A stretch of 64,000 nt of DNA. Origin: Panonychus citri. Its lineage: Eukaryota > Arthropoda > Arachnida > Trombidiformes > Tetranychidae. Shown in pieces: positions 1 through 13,368 of this stretch. The stretch is taken from contig NW_026515540.1 in assembly GCF_014898815.1 (NCBI RefSeq), positions 992,001 to 1,056,000 on the forward strand, written 5' to 3'. The notes under the pieces were generated by a model, which worked only from the letters and a program-made list of their open reading frames with translations, was not told the origin of the DNA and did no database searches. A program made the position numbers and the translations under genes. How positions within the stretch are numbered: the first letter of the stretch is position 1; each line of letters begins with the position of its first letter.

Positions 1-3000
1 AGACTTTGAGTTTGCAACCACTTTCTTAATCATCGTGCAGTTAATGATAATCAAGTAAAGATAACTTTTGATATCTAATCAGTTGACCATTTCAAGACTC
101 AAATGAGTGGACAATACTTATTATCATACCTCTGGGTTAACTGTATCTCTCATTGATTGTATTCAATGTATTCGTTAGAAATCAACTAATTGTCCTAATA
201 TCAATAGCAATTGAATAGCATTTCAGTAATCAAATTTTGATGAAGAAATCAAGAAATTCATTTCAAAGAATAATTTAAAAAGGTTGTTAACTCCTAATAA
301 TTACGTTCTTAACAATTAATAATCAAATGACGAAAATGATCAAGAAACAAAATCGACAATTTAATCCAATACGAATACGATTCTATTAATATCCAGTCTG
401 AGTAACACTTCAAACATGACAACAACTTTGCCTTTGTGCCCTCAAGGCTCTCAACTGACCACTCAGATTTTTTTTCCCTTAATAGTGACAATCACTTTGA
501 GTTTACATATTGGTTAATCATCCGTAGTGATTAAAGTTAATTGAGAGTAATCATGTTGGTGGAAGAAGAGAGTGATAAAAATGATAAGTTATCAATTGAG
601 TGTCAAAACGCAAAAGATTAATAAACGACGAGATTAAAGAAAATGTTCAACGAGTCTAATTTTTACTCGAATCTTGATCAATATTAATATCAAATAGTTG
701 CAGAACTTTAATTGCAATAGTAACAATCAATTAATCTCACAGCTTTCAGGTTGTTGCTGTTCTCTCCTCGATTCTTTCAATCCATTGTTTGATTTTGGTC
801 AAATTGATATTCACAAGTAAGCTATCCTTAATTTCACTTCAATATTTATACAATTTACAAAGCGATCGGGTCTAATTACCTTTAATTAATTTCGAAACTT
901 CAAATCGCAAAAATCGCGATTTTAATTCAGAAAGAAGTAAAAGTTTGTATTCTATTCCAAGAGATGGCGACACATGTAACATTTTCTTCAACCCGATTGG
1001 CGCTTTTTCTTTATGTTTTGCTTTAATTGTGATCTAATTACTTGGTTTAATTTAACTTCTAATTAATAATTAGCGAGGAAAGGCAGTTATTTAATTTTCC
1101 TCAAGGTTAACCAGTAGAGTTAATTTGGTAAGATGACTTGTTTTAATATCTTTTGACGGTCAATTTGAAAATCTGGTTGGTCTTATAAACAATAATCTAA
1201 ATCTACTGTTGCTTTTGTTATGTAAGTATTGTATTAATTTAATTGTGTTAATCATAATTTAAATTGTTCTCAACCTAAAGGTGACATTGTTTTAGAAACA
1301 GGACAATACTGCCCATTGTTGAGGTAAATTGAAAAGAACGGTAAATATGACCAGTTAATTGTAATTACGTTTTTATCTGTTTGAATATAGAAAAACAATA
1401 TTAAAAATTTTTCTTCTTCTCTCCCTTAAAGGTAACACTTTATCTACATGGTATGTGGCACATACACTCACACACACCCAAACATGAATTAGATTTTGAT
1501 TTAGATTGTTTTGAATTAATATAAATTTTTCTCTTTCTCTTACAGTTGCTTCTGCTGCTATTGTTAATACTATTATCAAGAAATTTCTCACGATGCTGAT
1601 CGCGATGATTAAGTTATATTATTTTAAAGAGTAGAGAGAAAGAGAGAGAGAGCGAGATGAAAAAACGATCAACTGGATTGTTGTGATTTGATTGAAAGGT
1701 AGGTCATTCATCAACTCAATATCTACTCTAAACATCATTTGCATCTCTTTCCATCATCCATCTTGTTTTTTTTGCTTTTTTTTCTTTTATTATCATTTAT
1801 ATATTTATATGAACTCTTTTGTTTATAATCCTTTCCTTTATTTTCTCACTTTGTGTCAGGTTGGTCAACAGTTTGGGAATGGAAAAGGTCATAAGGCAGT
1901 AACACATTCTTTGATGATCACTGGTCACACTATCGTCAAAAACAACAAATCAACAAGTTAATAAATTGACAAATGCTAGTCAATCCATTTACTTCAACTG
2001 TTTGGAACCATTTTACGATTTTCATTTTACATTTAAATTTACTCGTCAATGTTTTTAAGCGTGTTACAAGGCCTTCTGGTTATTGTATCACCATCATCAC
2101 CACCACCACCAACAACAACAACAACAACATCAACATCATCATGACTATCATCATTATCTTCTTATTCACCATCAACACGATCTCTCTTCCTTCAATTTCT
2201 ACTCCTCGTCAACTCGTTTGGTTGGATTAGGCAGCAAAAGCAACAACAGAAAACAAGCAAAAAAAAACAGGCTTGTTTTCAATCTCATCTTCAATCAATA
2301 TTCAATATGAACGAGATTATAAATAATACTTTTTCATGAGGTTTATTTAGATTGTTAACTTGTATAATATGCATCGTGAACATCGTGAAACATCAACAAG
2401 CCCGTTTTTTTTTGCTTTTTCTTGTTTAACCCTTAAAATAATGTTACCAAACTGACTAAGTACATTTTCAGGTATTAACTCTTTCTAATTCTCTTTCTTT
2501 CTCAGTCGTTCTTTCTTTAGATTGGATTCTCTTCCTGCGAAGATGATCTCATCGATGTTACCTGTTGATAACCTGGAATGAGCCAAAAAAGCGAGTGAAA
2601 AGAGAGAGAGGATCTGAAGGAAAAATGTTTCGCATCAGATACAAACAATATCAAAATGAGAATCACCAAAAGTAAAGAGTTGGAGTAAACATATTTGGCT
2701 ATGTTTCTATTAATGATGATTACTTTTTGATGATCATCATGTAATCATAACCATGATAATCATTAATATTATCATTAAAAAAAATGAGTTAAATCAAGAC
2801 AGGAAGGGAATTATTATAATATACCCATGGAAATGGTGTAAAAATGATTTGGAAAGCTGAAATATTATTATCGTTCTTGATGATATTTTCCATGAGCTGA
2901 TTTTTACTTGGGATTTGATCAACAAAGATGACGATTCAGACAGTGAAACTGAAAATTTATTAAATCAAAATTTTTGTCACCAATTTTCATGGAAAATATT

Positions 3001-3636
3001 TTGGCCAAAAATCACACACAAAAAGCAGAGTTATACTCTAGTGTCACGCGACTTTATATTGGACTGACGAGATGAATACATTGAGAGAAGAGACAGAAAA
3101 TCAGAAAAAAAGTTGAATGAACAGATTAGTTGAAGATGAAAATTCATCATAATCTCATATCATCAACATCCACCATCACCTTCATCAAAAAAAAAGAAAC
3201 ATCAAAGATCAACATGGTTACATTTATCTGGTTGGAAAAAGTAAAACATTTTTTCATCATCAACATAAACATGAACATCACCTAATCATCTAAATGGAAG
3301 CCAAAAGATGCCAAGTAAAAAAATGAATAGAAATTAATTCCTGAAGAGATGAGAGAAGAGGAAAATTCTCATGTGAAAAAAGGCCTGTCAACAGGGTTAC
3401 TTTTTTTCTCTTAAACTTTTTCTCTTCCCTATCATTTTATATACATTTTTAAGCTTCTTATTCATGAATTTGATTCTGTTTCACAATCATCATGTTTCTG
3501 TCCTCTCTGCGTCTTTCACCCTTCATGTTGCTCCATGATAATCAGCAGAAATAAATAACAAAAGCACCAAGAAGAAGGAAAAAAATTAAAGACATATAAC
3601 GGCTTGAGTTTTAATGTTCTTTTCTTTCATCATCAT

Positions 3637-3638
<2 letters not shown>

Positions 3639-3676
<38 letters not shown>
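3639..3676. repeat. (CT)n microsatellite
   Basis: Uninterrupted CT dinucleotide run of about 38 bases inside the gene-poor left part. Confidence 0.95.
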
Positions 3677-3680
<4 letters not shown>

Positions 3681-6600
3681 TTAATCTTTTTCTTCAGGTA
3701 AAATTCATGGCAAATGAAACAAAACACAATCGAGATAAACAATCAACGAGCAAAACTGGCTGCCTAATAACCTGATGGTCCTCAAATTTAATTAAAGCAA
3801 CATCCGGTTGTCAGGTTTCCGGTCAGTCATGCAATTAAAGTGTTCGTGTTTCCTTTGCTGGGAGCTATTTCAGTTATTATCTTCTCTCTTTCTCTATCAT
3901 CCCACCCTCTTTCCTTGTATCTCCCGCACTTCTTACTTCATCAATGGTTTTTCGTTGCAATGAGCAAGCAGATAAATAACATCATGAGCCAGATTGGAGT
4001 TAATGCAAACGAGATAATGGACACCAAGGAGATGATGATGCCTGATGAAGAAGCAAAAATAAATTAAAAATGAAAATTATACTGAACCACCTCAAAGAAT
4101 CAACAGGAAAATGAGAGAAACCTTGAACCAATCGATTTTAAATTGAACGGAGGCTCTTTCCATCCATTGGGACATTCCCTTTGCTATATTTAAGTAGCGT
4201 AGTTAATATTGACCAACTTGTTGATCTGACGGCGTTACGTGTATAATATATTTATGTTCATCTTTTCCTACCTTTTTTTCACTGAAAAAGCTGAAAACCA
4301 CTTCTCTTTTATCAGTAAACCCCCGGAGGCATTTCACACACACACATATACATTTAACAGTAACGAAACTAAATGAGAGAGAAAAACAGAAGGACTATGA
4401 AAATTCAATGAGAGAGAAAGAGAGAGAACCTCAGATACTCTCTCTCTCTCTTAAATATAAGTTCTTTTTTCCGTAAATTTCCCGGCAAAACTTTTTCTCT
4501 TAAAATTTACTTCGTTGTTGCTGTTTAATTACTTGGTCGCCATGTTGTTGTTTATTTTCAAAAGAATCGAAATAGTTTCCAGATCCATTGGAATAGATTC
4601 CATGAAATTTCATCTCCATGAATTACCCCCTGACTCTACTGTTGATGCTAATACGATAATAATGGTTCACTTATCCTGAATTGTTGAAGACTAATAAATA
4701 AATTAATTTATATTCTTGGAAGGTCATTGGTGACAAAAGGAGCGACAGATGATGATGATTATTGCTGCTGTTATTGTTATACAGAATTAGATTGATGAAT
4801 GGAACAAGAATTTCCTTTGAAATGGAATCATCAACATCACCATGATGATGAATTTTTTTTAAACTTTTTTTTCTGTAAAAGTAAAAATAATCAACTATAA
4901 AATCAAGTCTACCAAAAGATATCCTGTTAATTACAGTCAATTGAAGTCTCTCAGATAAACATTACATGATTGTAAAAAGCACCAAGAAGGAGGAGGACGT
5001 TTTTTATGTGGTTGGCTGTTTGTAAGGGAAAGTGTTTTCCAGTTTTGTGTATAATAATTTGTTGATGATGATGATAATCAACATGATCAACATCATGCTG
5101 ATGATGATGGAGACAGTCAAGAAAAATAGTCAAAGGAAAAGTGATTTGAAAACTTTTAAGCGGAGGAGTGACAAGTTTTTACCAGGAAAAAACATATCCA
5201 ACTAACCAAGTTAATAAGCTGAAATTGCGAAAGTAACATCAACATGATGATGATGATCAACATGATCAGAATCAGAATCAGAATCATCAAGAAAGGAGCA
5301 GATGATGAAAATAAAACAACAACATAAGGGAAAGGACATGATGATTATGAAGATTCAATATAATATAATATTAACTTTTGATTATCCAACAACAACAACA
5401 ACAACAACAGATCGCCCACTGAATATTATTTCATCCCTTGGCTCATATTCACACAACCACACACATACAACACACGCACTACACTTACATGATACATAAT
5501 TGTAATCAAGTAAAGGATGGAAAAGTAATCAACAATTAACAAACAAAACGAAAATGAAATTATATAAATGATGAAAAGTCATGATGAGAAAGCAACAGGA
5601 ATGGTGACTTTTTCAACGTCATCCCCTGTGTGTCCTCCTGAGCTAATATCCTAAATATATTTAGTGAATTTTATATTTGGAATCTGATTAAATATCAACT
5701 ATCATAACAATCAAATGGACAATTAGGTATTTAGTATCATTCATTATTATTCAATATTTGATTGTCAATCTAAAACTGTAATCTTACAAACACACACACA
5801 CACTCACATACACACAAACAATTTAACAACAATCAACAAACAGAAATCATTTTGTTGTTTTGTCTGATGTTTCATTTTCATTCTTGATTATGATTGATGG
5901 TTTTGATAGATTCATCATGATGATAATCAATTCCATAATGAAAAACACTCTCTATCCACATCAATACATGATAATAAATATAACAATCAAATGAAAATTT
6001 AACACCACTCCAAGCTATTAACTGATTATTATCAATTAACTAATGGTTACACTATTACCTGGCTAATATACAAAATTAAAATATTAACACTAAAAATGAG
6101 TAAAAATTTTTTCTCCGGCGATTTAATTTATATCAATCATAACAATTAACTCTTACATTGATTAACCGCTATCGTTTTTTTTTCAATCTACGTGAGTGAA
6201 AACTTTAATAATAACTTATCATAAATCAGTAAATTAACTAATAGTAACAATTTAAATTATTCAGAACAAGGTCTAATTAACTCTTTCATTTACTTTCACA
6301 ATCAAATTTGATTGTTTTACTTTTTTTTTACTCGATTCTTTGATTGTTTTCAATTGATTACTAATCATAATCATTGATAATAACAATCATTGTTTATTTT
6401 TATTTGTATTTTCTTCACTGTTAATTTGATTTAATTTCTTACCCTCAACCAACTGAACAATTAATTTTAATTGTTACTGTATTTCCAATTGAGTTTTCTA
6501 ATCAACTGGTGGTTAATTGTTTCAAATTGGTCACTATTATTATTATTATTGTAAATTAACCAATTAAATTGTTGCTTATTTATTGTTTATTATCATAACT

Positions 6601-9098
6601 GTGGATAATTAACCATTGCCAACACTAATTATTTAACTGAATGTTAATTAACTAATTCAGTGTATAATGTGATTAATGATATTCTGCCTTAATTATTAAC
6701 AATGAATTAATTGTTCACTGATGAACCAATTATAATTTTCACATTAATGAGATTCATTGATTTGAAATAATTTTTTTTTTCTGACTTTTCTTGATCATGA
6801 TTAGTACAATTTTAATTAATTAATTGTTGAATAAATTTCATCTGCAGACATTGATTAATTAATTGCTGTCTAGTTTACACAATTAACAATGAAATCTTTT
6901 CATTTCAACCGAATTAACTAATTAATTAATGAAGCAGAAATTAATTTCTTCATCAACTTTGTGATTAGAAAAGCTTTCATTTGAATGTAACAATTTTGAT
7001 TGATTGTTGATTATCATTTTTGATTGTGATCGTTGTTTGGTTACAATTAATTAATGTAAACAGAGCAGAGTTAATTATATTGTTTATAATTTCAAGTTTT
7101 GATTGTTATCATCAAGGATCCGTTGATTTTATTGCTTTAATTGAATAACAACAATCAAGTTAATCACTTGAAATAATTTTTGTCAACAGATTGGTTTTGT
7201 TTGTTGCATTAACCTTAACCGATTTGATGATCAATTGAAACAATTGATTAGTTTGAAAAGTTGATTAACTTTTCAAGTTAATTAACTTGAATTTCCGTTC
7301 TCATCTTAATCACAATTATAAATCTTGAGCCATCAATTGATGATTGAAATCAGTTAATTAACTAACATGATACCCTAACCAATGGTAACCATTAAGATTG
7401 ATAAACTTTTCCAATGACAATTATTTAATTGCTTCAATGATGATTTGTTTCTTATCCAATTATTTAACTGATTAGTTAACCAATCAAGAGACTGTTTTTG
7501 TTGATTGTATCAATAATACTGGTTAACAATTAGTTGCTTATTAACATTTAATCATTTACATCCGTTTCTCATTAATCTGATAAAATATAATTATAATTGT
7601 GCTCAGCAATTTAATCAACAATTTAAACAAAGCCAAGGTTAAATTGTTATTATATTATTATTTTAACGTTTAATAATCATTACGATAATCAGAATGATTA
7701 AAAAAGTTAATCCATCAAAGGTTGATAAGATATTACAATGAATATATTATATATTTGTATCATTAAAGTAAACCAAATTAACCAACAATTAACAATCAAC
7801 AATCAGAACAGAAAATAAAACAGACCAGTCCAACAATCAACAACAAAAAATTAACCAACTAATCACAATTAGCACACACACACACACACACATACAAAAT
7901 GCTAATCCAATTAAAGTGAACAATTTAATCAAAACCTAATAAAATGTCCAAGTAAATTTTTAATACAATTTGAAAGCCATTAAATTACAAACAATTAAAT
8001 GCTAATCCAGAAAATTGATTCATTAATTTTCATGAACGAAAAAAAAAATCTCAACAATCAAACAATTAACATACTCACAAACAATATTAAAGCTCAACGG
8101 CAATAATCACAATCATAATAAAGGTAAATTTCAATGATGATAATGATGATAATTATGATGATTACAATTAAAATGAGAATATGATAAATTAATTGTTAAT
8201 TTACTCTCTTTTTTTTTCTTGATTCATCTCTCGGTCTTTTTGTTTTATTTAGGAAATGAATTAACCAGCCAAAGGATTAAACTTGAATTAAAATGGCAAA
8301 TGAAATGACCTTCAACAAGTTGATGATGATTTAATCAACAACAATCAACAATGATAACAATTTATTGTTATATATTTAAACATAATGTGAATATATTTTT
8401 ACAATTGAAGGTTCTTTCAGGTCAATTGTGAGTTCGTTCAACCATTTGGATCATCGCCTTTGCCATCAACAGTTTGTTCAGTCAGTCGCTTTCATTTGAC
8501 CTGAAAAACTCGTTTACTGTACATTTAATTGTAGTTAGTTAGTTAATTTACGTGAATTAGATTGTTTGTAAAAATTAACTAACAATCAACTCACACACAC
8601 AACCAAACATACAACAAGTAACAATCATCTAAATTCAAACAATTAACTTACACGGACAAAGTTTTTGCTCTTAATCCTCTCCAACATTAATCATCTCCAT
8701 GGATCATGATACTAATTAATAATCTAGAGATGATGATGATTAATTCATCGTATATTATATTTAATTGTTATGATTAGTAACTAATTTTGTACTTTAATGT
8801 TTAAACAATTGTCACTAAAATAAATAAATGATTAACTTTTTTACCATCATTAATATTAAATTGGTTAATTAGTTTGCTTATTATTGATTGTTTATTATTT
8901 CTTGGTAAATATTAACCTGTTAATTTAAATTGTTGCACCTAGTTAATTAAATTAGAAGACGAGAGCTTGATTGTTCAGTTGATTGTTTTGTATTTTTTTC
9001 AACCAATTTACTAACAATAATAATAACAATCTGTTCAAACAATTAACAACTTCAAATAATAATAACAACAATCAGATGATGATTATTATCACTTTACA

Positions 9099-9126
9099 AT
9101 TGAATTGAATTGAATTGAATTGAATT
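9099..9126. repeat. (TGAAT)n pentanucleotide repeat
   Basis: Five perfect tandem units of a TGAAT pentamer, unlike the dinucleotide tracts common elsewhere in the window. Confidence 0.9.
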
Positions 9127-12111
9127 TAAATTGATTGAAAACATTGTTAACCTTCAAAAAGTTGAATCTATGAAAAATTTTGATCATTTACTTAATTGTA
9201 TCTTAACAATAAACTTGATTTAATAATTGTAAACAACTGATGGTTAATTAATTGCGAAACAATTGTTTCATTGAGTTTTTTTCAATCCGTTAATTGTTTT
9301 GAAAGGTTAAAATAAATACGAAATATTAACCAATTGATTTTACAATAAGACTAATTTACTTTAATTAAGATGGAAAACAAAGTTAATTGATTACACAGTT
9401 TAATAATAATTGTCAGTTATCATCGTTATCAACAATTTAGGTTGCTAATTAAATTGACAAGTTGATTGTTGTTGTTGTTGTTGTTTCTGGTTAACTGATA
9501 ATCAAAATTGATCAACTGTTTGTTGTTGTTTTGTTTCAAAATTTGATTTGACATTGACCTAAAATTGAATGATTAAAATAGTAACAAAAATAGACTACAA
9601 CTCATCCTTATCTTCATCCTCATCCCAATCATCATAATCATCATAATCATCATCATCATCCTTGAATTGATTTAGTTAATGAATGAAATAAGGATTAACC
9701 TTGCACACATGTAAAAGTAAACTAGAAACCACCAGAAAGGTTAATCCATTAAGACGATGGATAAACATGTGGCGAATTAGATTTAGCTAATCAATGGGAA
9801 ACAATTAGTTTATTGTTACAACAATTCTCGCCGATAATTCCGACTCCGGTGCTGATTAAGAAGGAGAAGAAAAAACCATCCTCTCTCTCACACAATTTCT
9901 GTCTCTCCTTAGGCTTTTAAATCCATAAGCTTAACGGATTAACCCAAATTCTGGTTCCAAATTAGGTATTTCTTTTATGATTATATGGACCATTATATTG
10001 GTAAATTGTATTGTAACAATTTAAATTTTTCTTTTTTTTCTGGTGAGAATGAAATTGTTGTTATATTTACCAAACTGATTTAACACTTAACCAACAATGT
10101 TTGATTGTTGATTAAGTCCAAATAGTTAAGTGAAAGAAGTAAAAAAAATGTAAACATTGAAGTGAAAAAAAAAGTTTTCTCCTTGTAAATTACCATGAGA
10201 AAAATGAGAATCAGTTAATCAACAATATCTAAATTGTTTTACTAATCACTGTCGGAAATTATTATTAGATTAATTTCCTAGAAAATTATATTCTAATTAT
10301 AGTAAAACTATAATTTCATTGATTAGTTTAATAATAATCAGCGGAAAAGTAATCATACCATGAAAATGAAATGAAGAAAAAAAAAGTTTGATTAGTAAGG
10401 GATAATCAATTGATTCTTATGTTGATTAACATCCCAAATGTTATATATTAAGGTTATTATGATTATTTGATCATGTGGAACGATATTTATTATCAGTTTC
10501 TCTTTCTTTCTCTCTTTCTTATCATCTCTGTCTTTATCATCATCATCTTCTTGTGCCTTAGATTGAATCACTGGGCGAAAACACAACGTGATTAAGTTTA
10601 TCTCTCTCTCTCTCTCTCTTTCTCTCTCTTTCGGGAATTTTCACCCTCAGGGTAAAGTTTAGGGACTAGGACTCTGAAAATAAGATGATGATGAGAAAGA
10701 AGATGAGGATGATAAAAGATGATGATGATGATGAAGAGGAAGATAACAAGGGCTAAGTTAAGAGACACACTTCGCTCTAGGAGTAACCAGTTTTTTTTAC
10801 CTTGATAAGGTTAAGATGATGATGATGATCATCATCATCATCTTTATCATCATTAAAGAAAGAGGATAAAAAGAAAGTAAAATGCTTTATTTGGATGACC
10901 TTTTCATCTTCCTCATCCTCATCATCTCTTTGTTGTGTAAGGTTAAGATTTTCGGTTAACAATTGAAAAGAAAACTGTATTTCTATGGTTAACCAGAATT
11001 TTTTCAATTCTAATTGTTTAACTTTTCCAATTTTATTTTATTTTGATAATTTTTCTCCTCATTTTCTAATGTGATTAAATTGTGACTTGTACGTTTACAG
11101 TTATCATTATGATGAGTATTAAGATTAGTTAATTGTGATGCTTTGATTGTAACAATCGACTGAACAATTTGATTCCGTCTTAATCAATATCTTATCATGA
11201 AGTAGTTGAAAAGACTGACATAAGAAAGACTAACAATTTATTTCTTAATCATGATAATTTTAAAACCATCAGTTGATTTAACAACTGATCATTATTATTA
11301 AGGGATTTTAATCATGATAGAAAAAAAAATTGAGAAACTTTGATCATCTTCATGATGAATTTAACAATAAATTATTATAATCATTGAACCGGCAGTTATC
11401 ACGATGATGATGATGATTAAAATACCAATAATCAGTAACGAGTTAAACCAATCCCTTAATTGTGATCGAAATCTAAATTATGACAATGAGCTGAGATATT
11501 GAACAAGTCGAGTTCTAACCTACATTCGAGAAGAAAAAAAATTCGTCGATGAACTTTTTCTTCCTCGTTCACCTTTTCGTCTAAACAGAAACAACAAACT
11601 CCAAGTTGAACTTTTCTTTCTTTCTCTTTCTTTTTCATAAATCGATAAAATTACATGGGCATGAACTCTCTCAGTCTCTCTCTCTCTCTCTCTCTCCTGT
11701 GGAGTTCATACTTGGAAATAGAATACTAGGTCAAATTGTTACAATCGATAAATTGTAATTAGAATGATAATCAGTTAAATTGTTGACGATTGTTGTTGGT
11801 TGAAAAAAGATTCAATTTAACCTTAAGAGTTGATGTTAAAGATTAAGATTATAATGATAATAATAACAAAGCAAAGGTCAACGGTAGATGATGATGATGA
11901 TAAAATGAAGGGTCAACCAACTTCCGGATGAAAATAATCATCTTAAGCATATCCTTTATAACATTAGCATCTTCATCATCAAATGACAACAATCAGTGAA
12001 CCAAAATATAAGATGGAAAAGACAATTTAATCAAGAAAGAATCAAAGAAATTGTTGACACCGTTTTTTTCTCATCATCAATAAGGTATTCTCAAGATGAT
12101 GAGGATGATGT

Positions 12112-12116
<5 letters not shown>

Positions 12117-12189
<73 letters not shown>
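12117..12189. repeat. (GA)n microsatellite, 73 bases
   Basis: The longest pure dinucleotide run in the window. With the shorter run at 12392-12419 it sits just upstream of the tankyrase coding region, in a purine-rich stretch (12350-12650) that probably includes its promoter and 5' UTR. Confidence 0.95.
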
Positions 12190-12193
<4 letters not shown>

Positions 12194-12654
12194 ATTTATC
12201 ATCTTCATCGTTTTGATATAAATAATTTTCCATTGTAAACATTAAACCATTTCAACTGATTGAATTGCGAAACGATAATTAATTTGATAAGTTAATTAAT
12301 CGGCGGAGAAAAAAAATTGAACATTTAAAGCGAAGATAAAATTGGAAGCGACATCTTTGTAATGGTAGAGAAAGAAAGAGAGATGATCGAGTGGAGAGAG
12401 AGAGAGAGAGAGAGAGAGAAATAAGCTCACTCTTTGGACACGATGATAAAGAGAGAAAGAAAGAAAGGAAAAGAGAGAAGAAAAGAAAAGAGAAATAAAG
12501 AAGAAAGAGACTAGAGAAAGAAAGATAAAGAAGAAAAAATTGAGGGAGAATTTGAGTGAAGAAAGAGAAAGAAGAAGAAAAAAAGAAGCAGAAACAGAAG
12601 AAGAAAAAGAGAAAGAGAAGAAGAGAAAATAGAAAGAGAAAGAAAGAGAATCGA

Positions 12655-12823
12655 ATGAGTGAGATGATGGGAGAGTCTTGGGTAAGCTCTTTCTTTCTCT
12701 TCATTTCTCTTCAAGCTGTTACTCAAACCTGGTTGGTTTTTTTTTCTTTTCTCATCATCATCATATTTTCTTCTCTTCTTTGTTTTAATCTTCTTCTTCT
12801 GTGTGTGTAAATGATACACACAG
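12655..12823 (+). other. Possible 5' exon and intron of the tankyrase gene
   Basis: An ATG at 12655 is followed after nine codons by a GTAAGC donor at 12682, and a polypyrimidine tract leads to a possible acceptor ending CACACAG at 12823. If this intron is used, the reading frame from 12655 meets a stop directly after the junction, so the upstream exon would be untranslated and translation would start at the next in-frame ATG, 12847. If it is not used, the ATG at 12811 is the first in frame. Transcript data would decide. Confidence 0.35.
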
Positions 12824-13328
12824 TGAGACCCACCGTCTTATCTCCAATGCCCTCGACTTCACCCGCCGGTGGAGGAGGTGCCAATGGATTATCCACCATT
12901 AATCCACACAAGGAATTGTTTGATGCTTGTCGGATTGGTAACATTATGAAAGTGAAAAAATTGATCAACAAATCGAAATTGGAAAATATTAATTGTCGTG
13001 ATTCTCAAGGGCGCAATTCAACACCCCTTCATCTGGCAGCGGGTTATAACAACATCGAAGTGGCCGAGTACCTTTTAAACAAAGGTGCTGATGTCAATGC
13101 ACCCGACAAAGGTGGACTCATACCTCTTCACAATGCAGCTTCTTATGGGTAAGTCTTTTTCCTCTCATTTTCTTTTCTGTTTTTGTTTTTTCTTTTTTTT
13201 CTTTATTCAGGTTGAAATATATTAGTGACCAGTAACATCTTTTATCTTCATCTTTTTTTACATCTTTTCCCTCCCTTTGGTTTTCTACTTAACTATTACC
13301 CTCTCCCTCACATTTCCTTCCTTGCTTA

Positions 13329-13368
<40 letters not shown>

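Larger units (their letters stand above)
1..12654. other. AT-rich non-coding stretch upstream of the tankyrase gene
   Basis: No open frame here looks like a real protein: the short ORFs are His/Asn/Met or Leu/Ser runs made by CAT/GAT and CT repeats. The text is dominated by words such as AACAATTAAC, TTGATTGTT and GATGATGAT. A possible non-coding exon ends with a GTAAGC donor near 790 (after TTGATATTCACAA), and a GATGGCGAC word sits at 963. No ankyrin-repeat coding sequence is visible on the plus strand, which matters for the shortened tankyrase model. The stretch could be intergenic, or introns of a gene starting outside the window. Confidence 0.6.

Noticed and set aside
1973..2310. Overlapping His/Gln/Asn/Thr-rich frames
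   Set aside because: CAC/CAT/CAA trinucleotide repeats; two frames open at once, no upstream signal.
12279..12819. Minus-strand Leu/Phe/Ser-rich frames and a plus-strand Lys/Glu frame
   Set aside because: These are readings of the purine-rich tankyrase 5' region; composition is fully explained by AGAA repeats.
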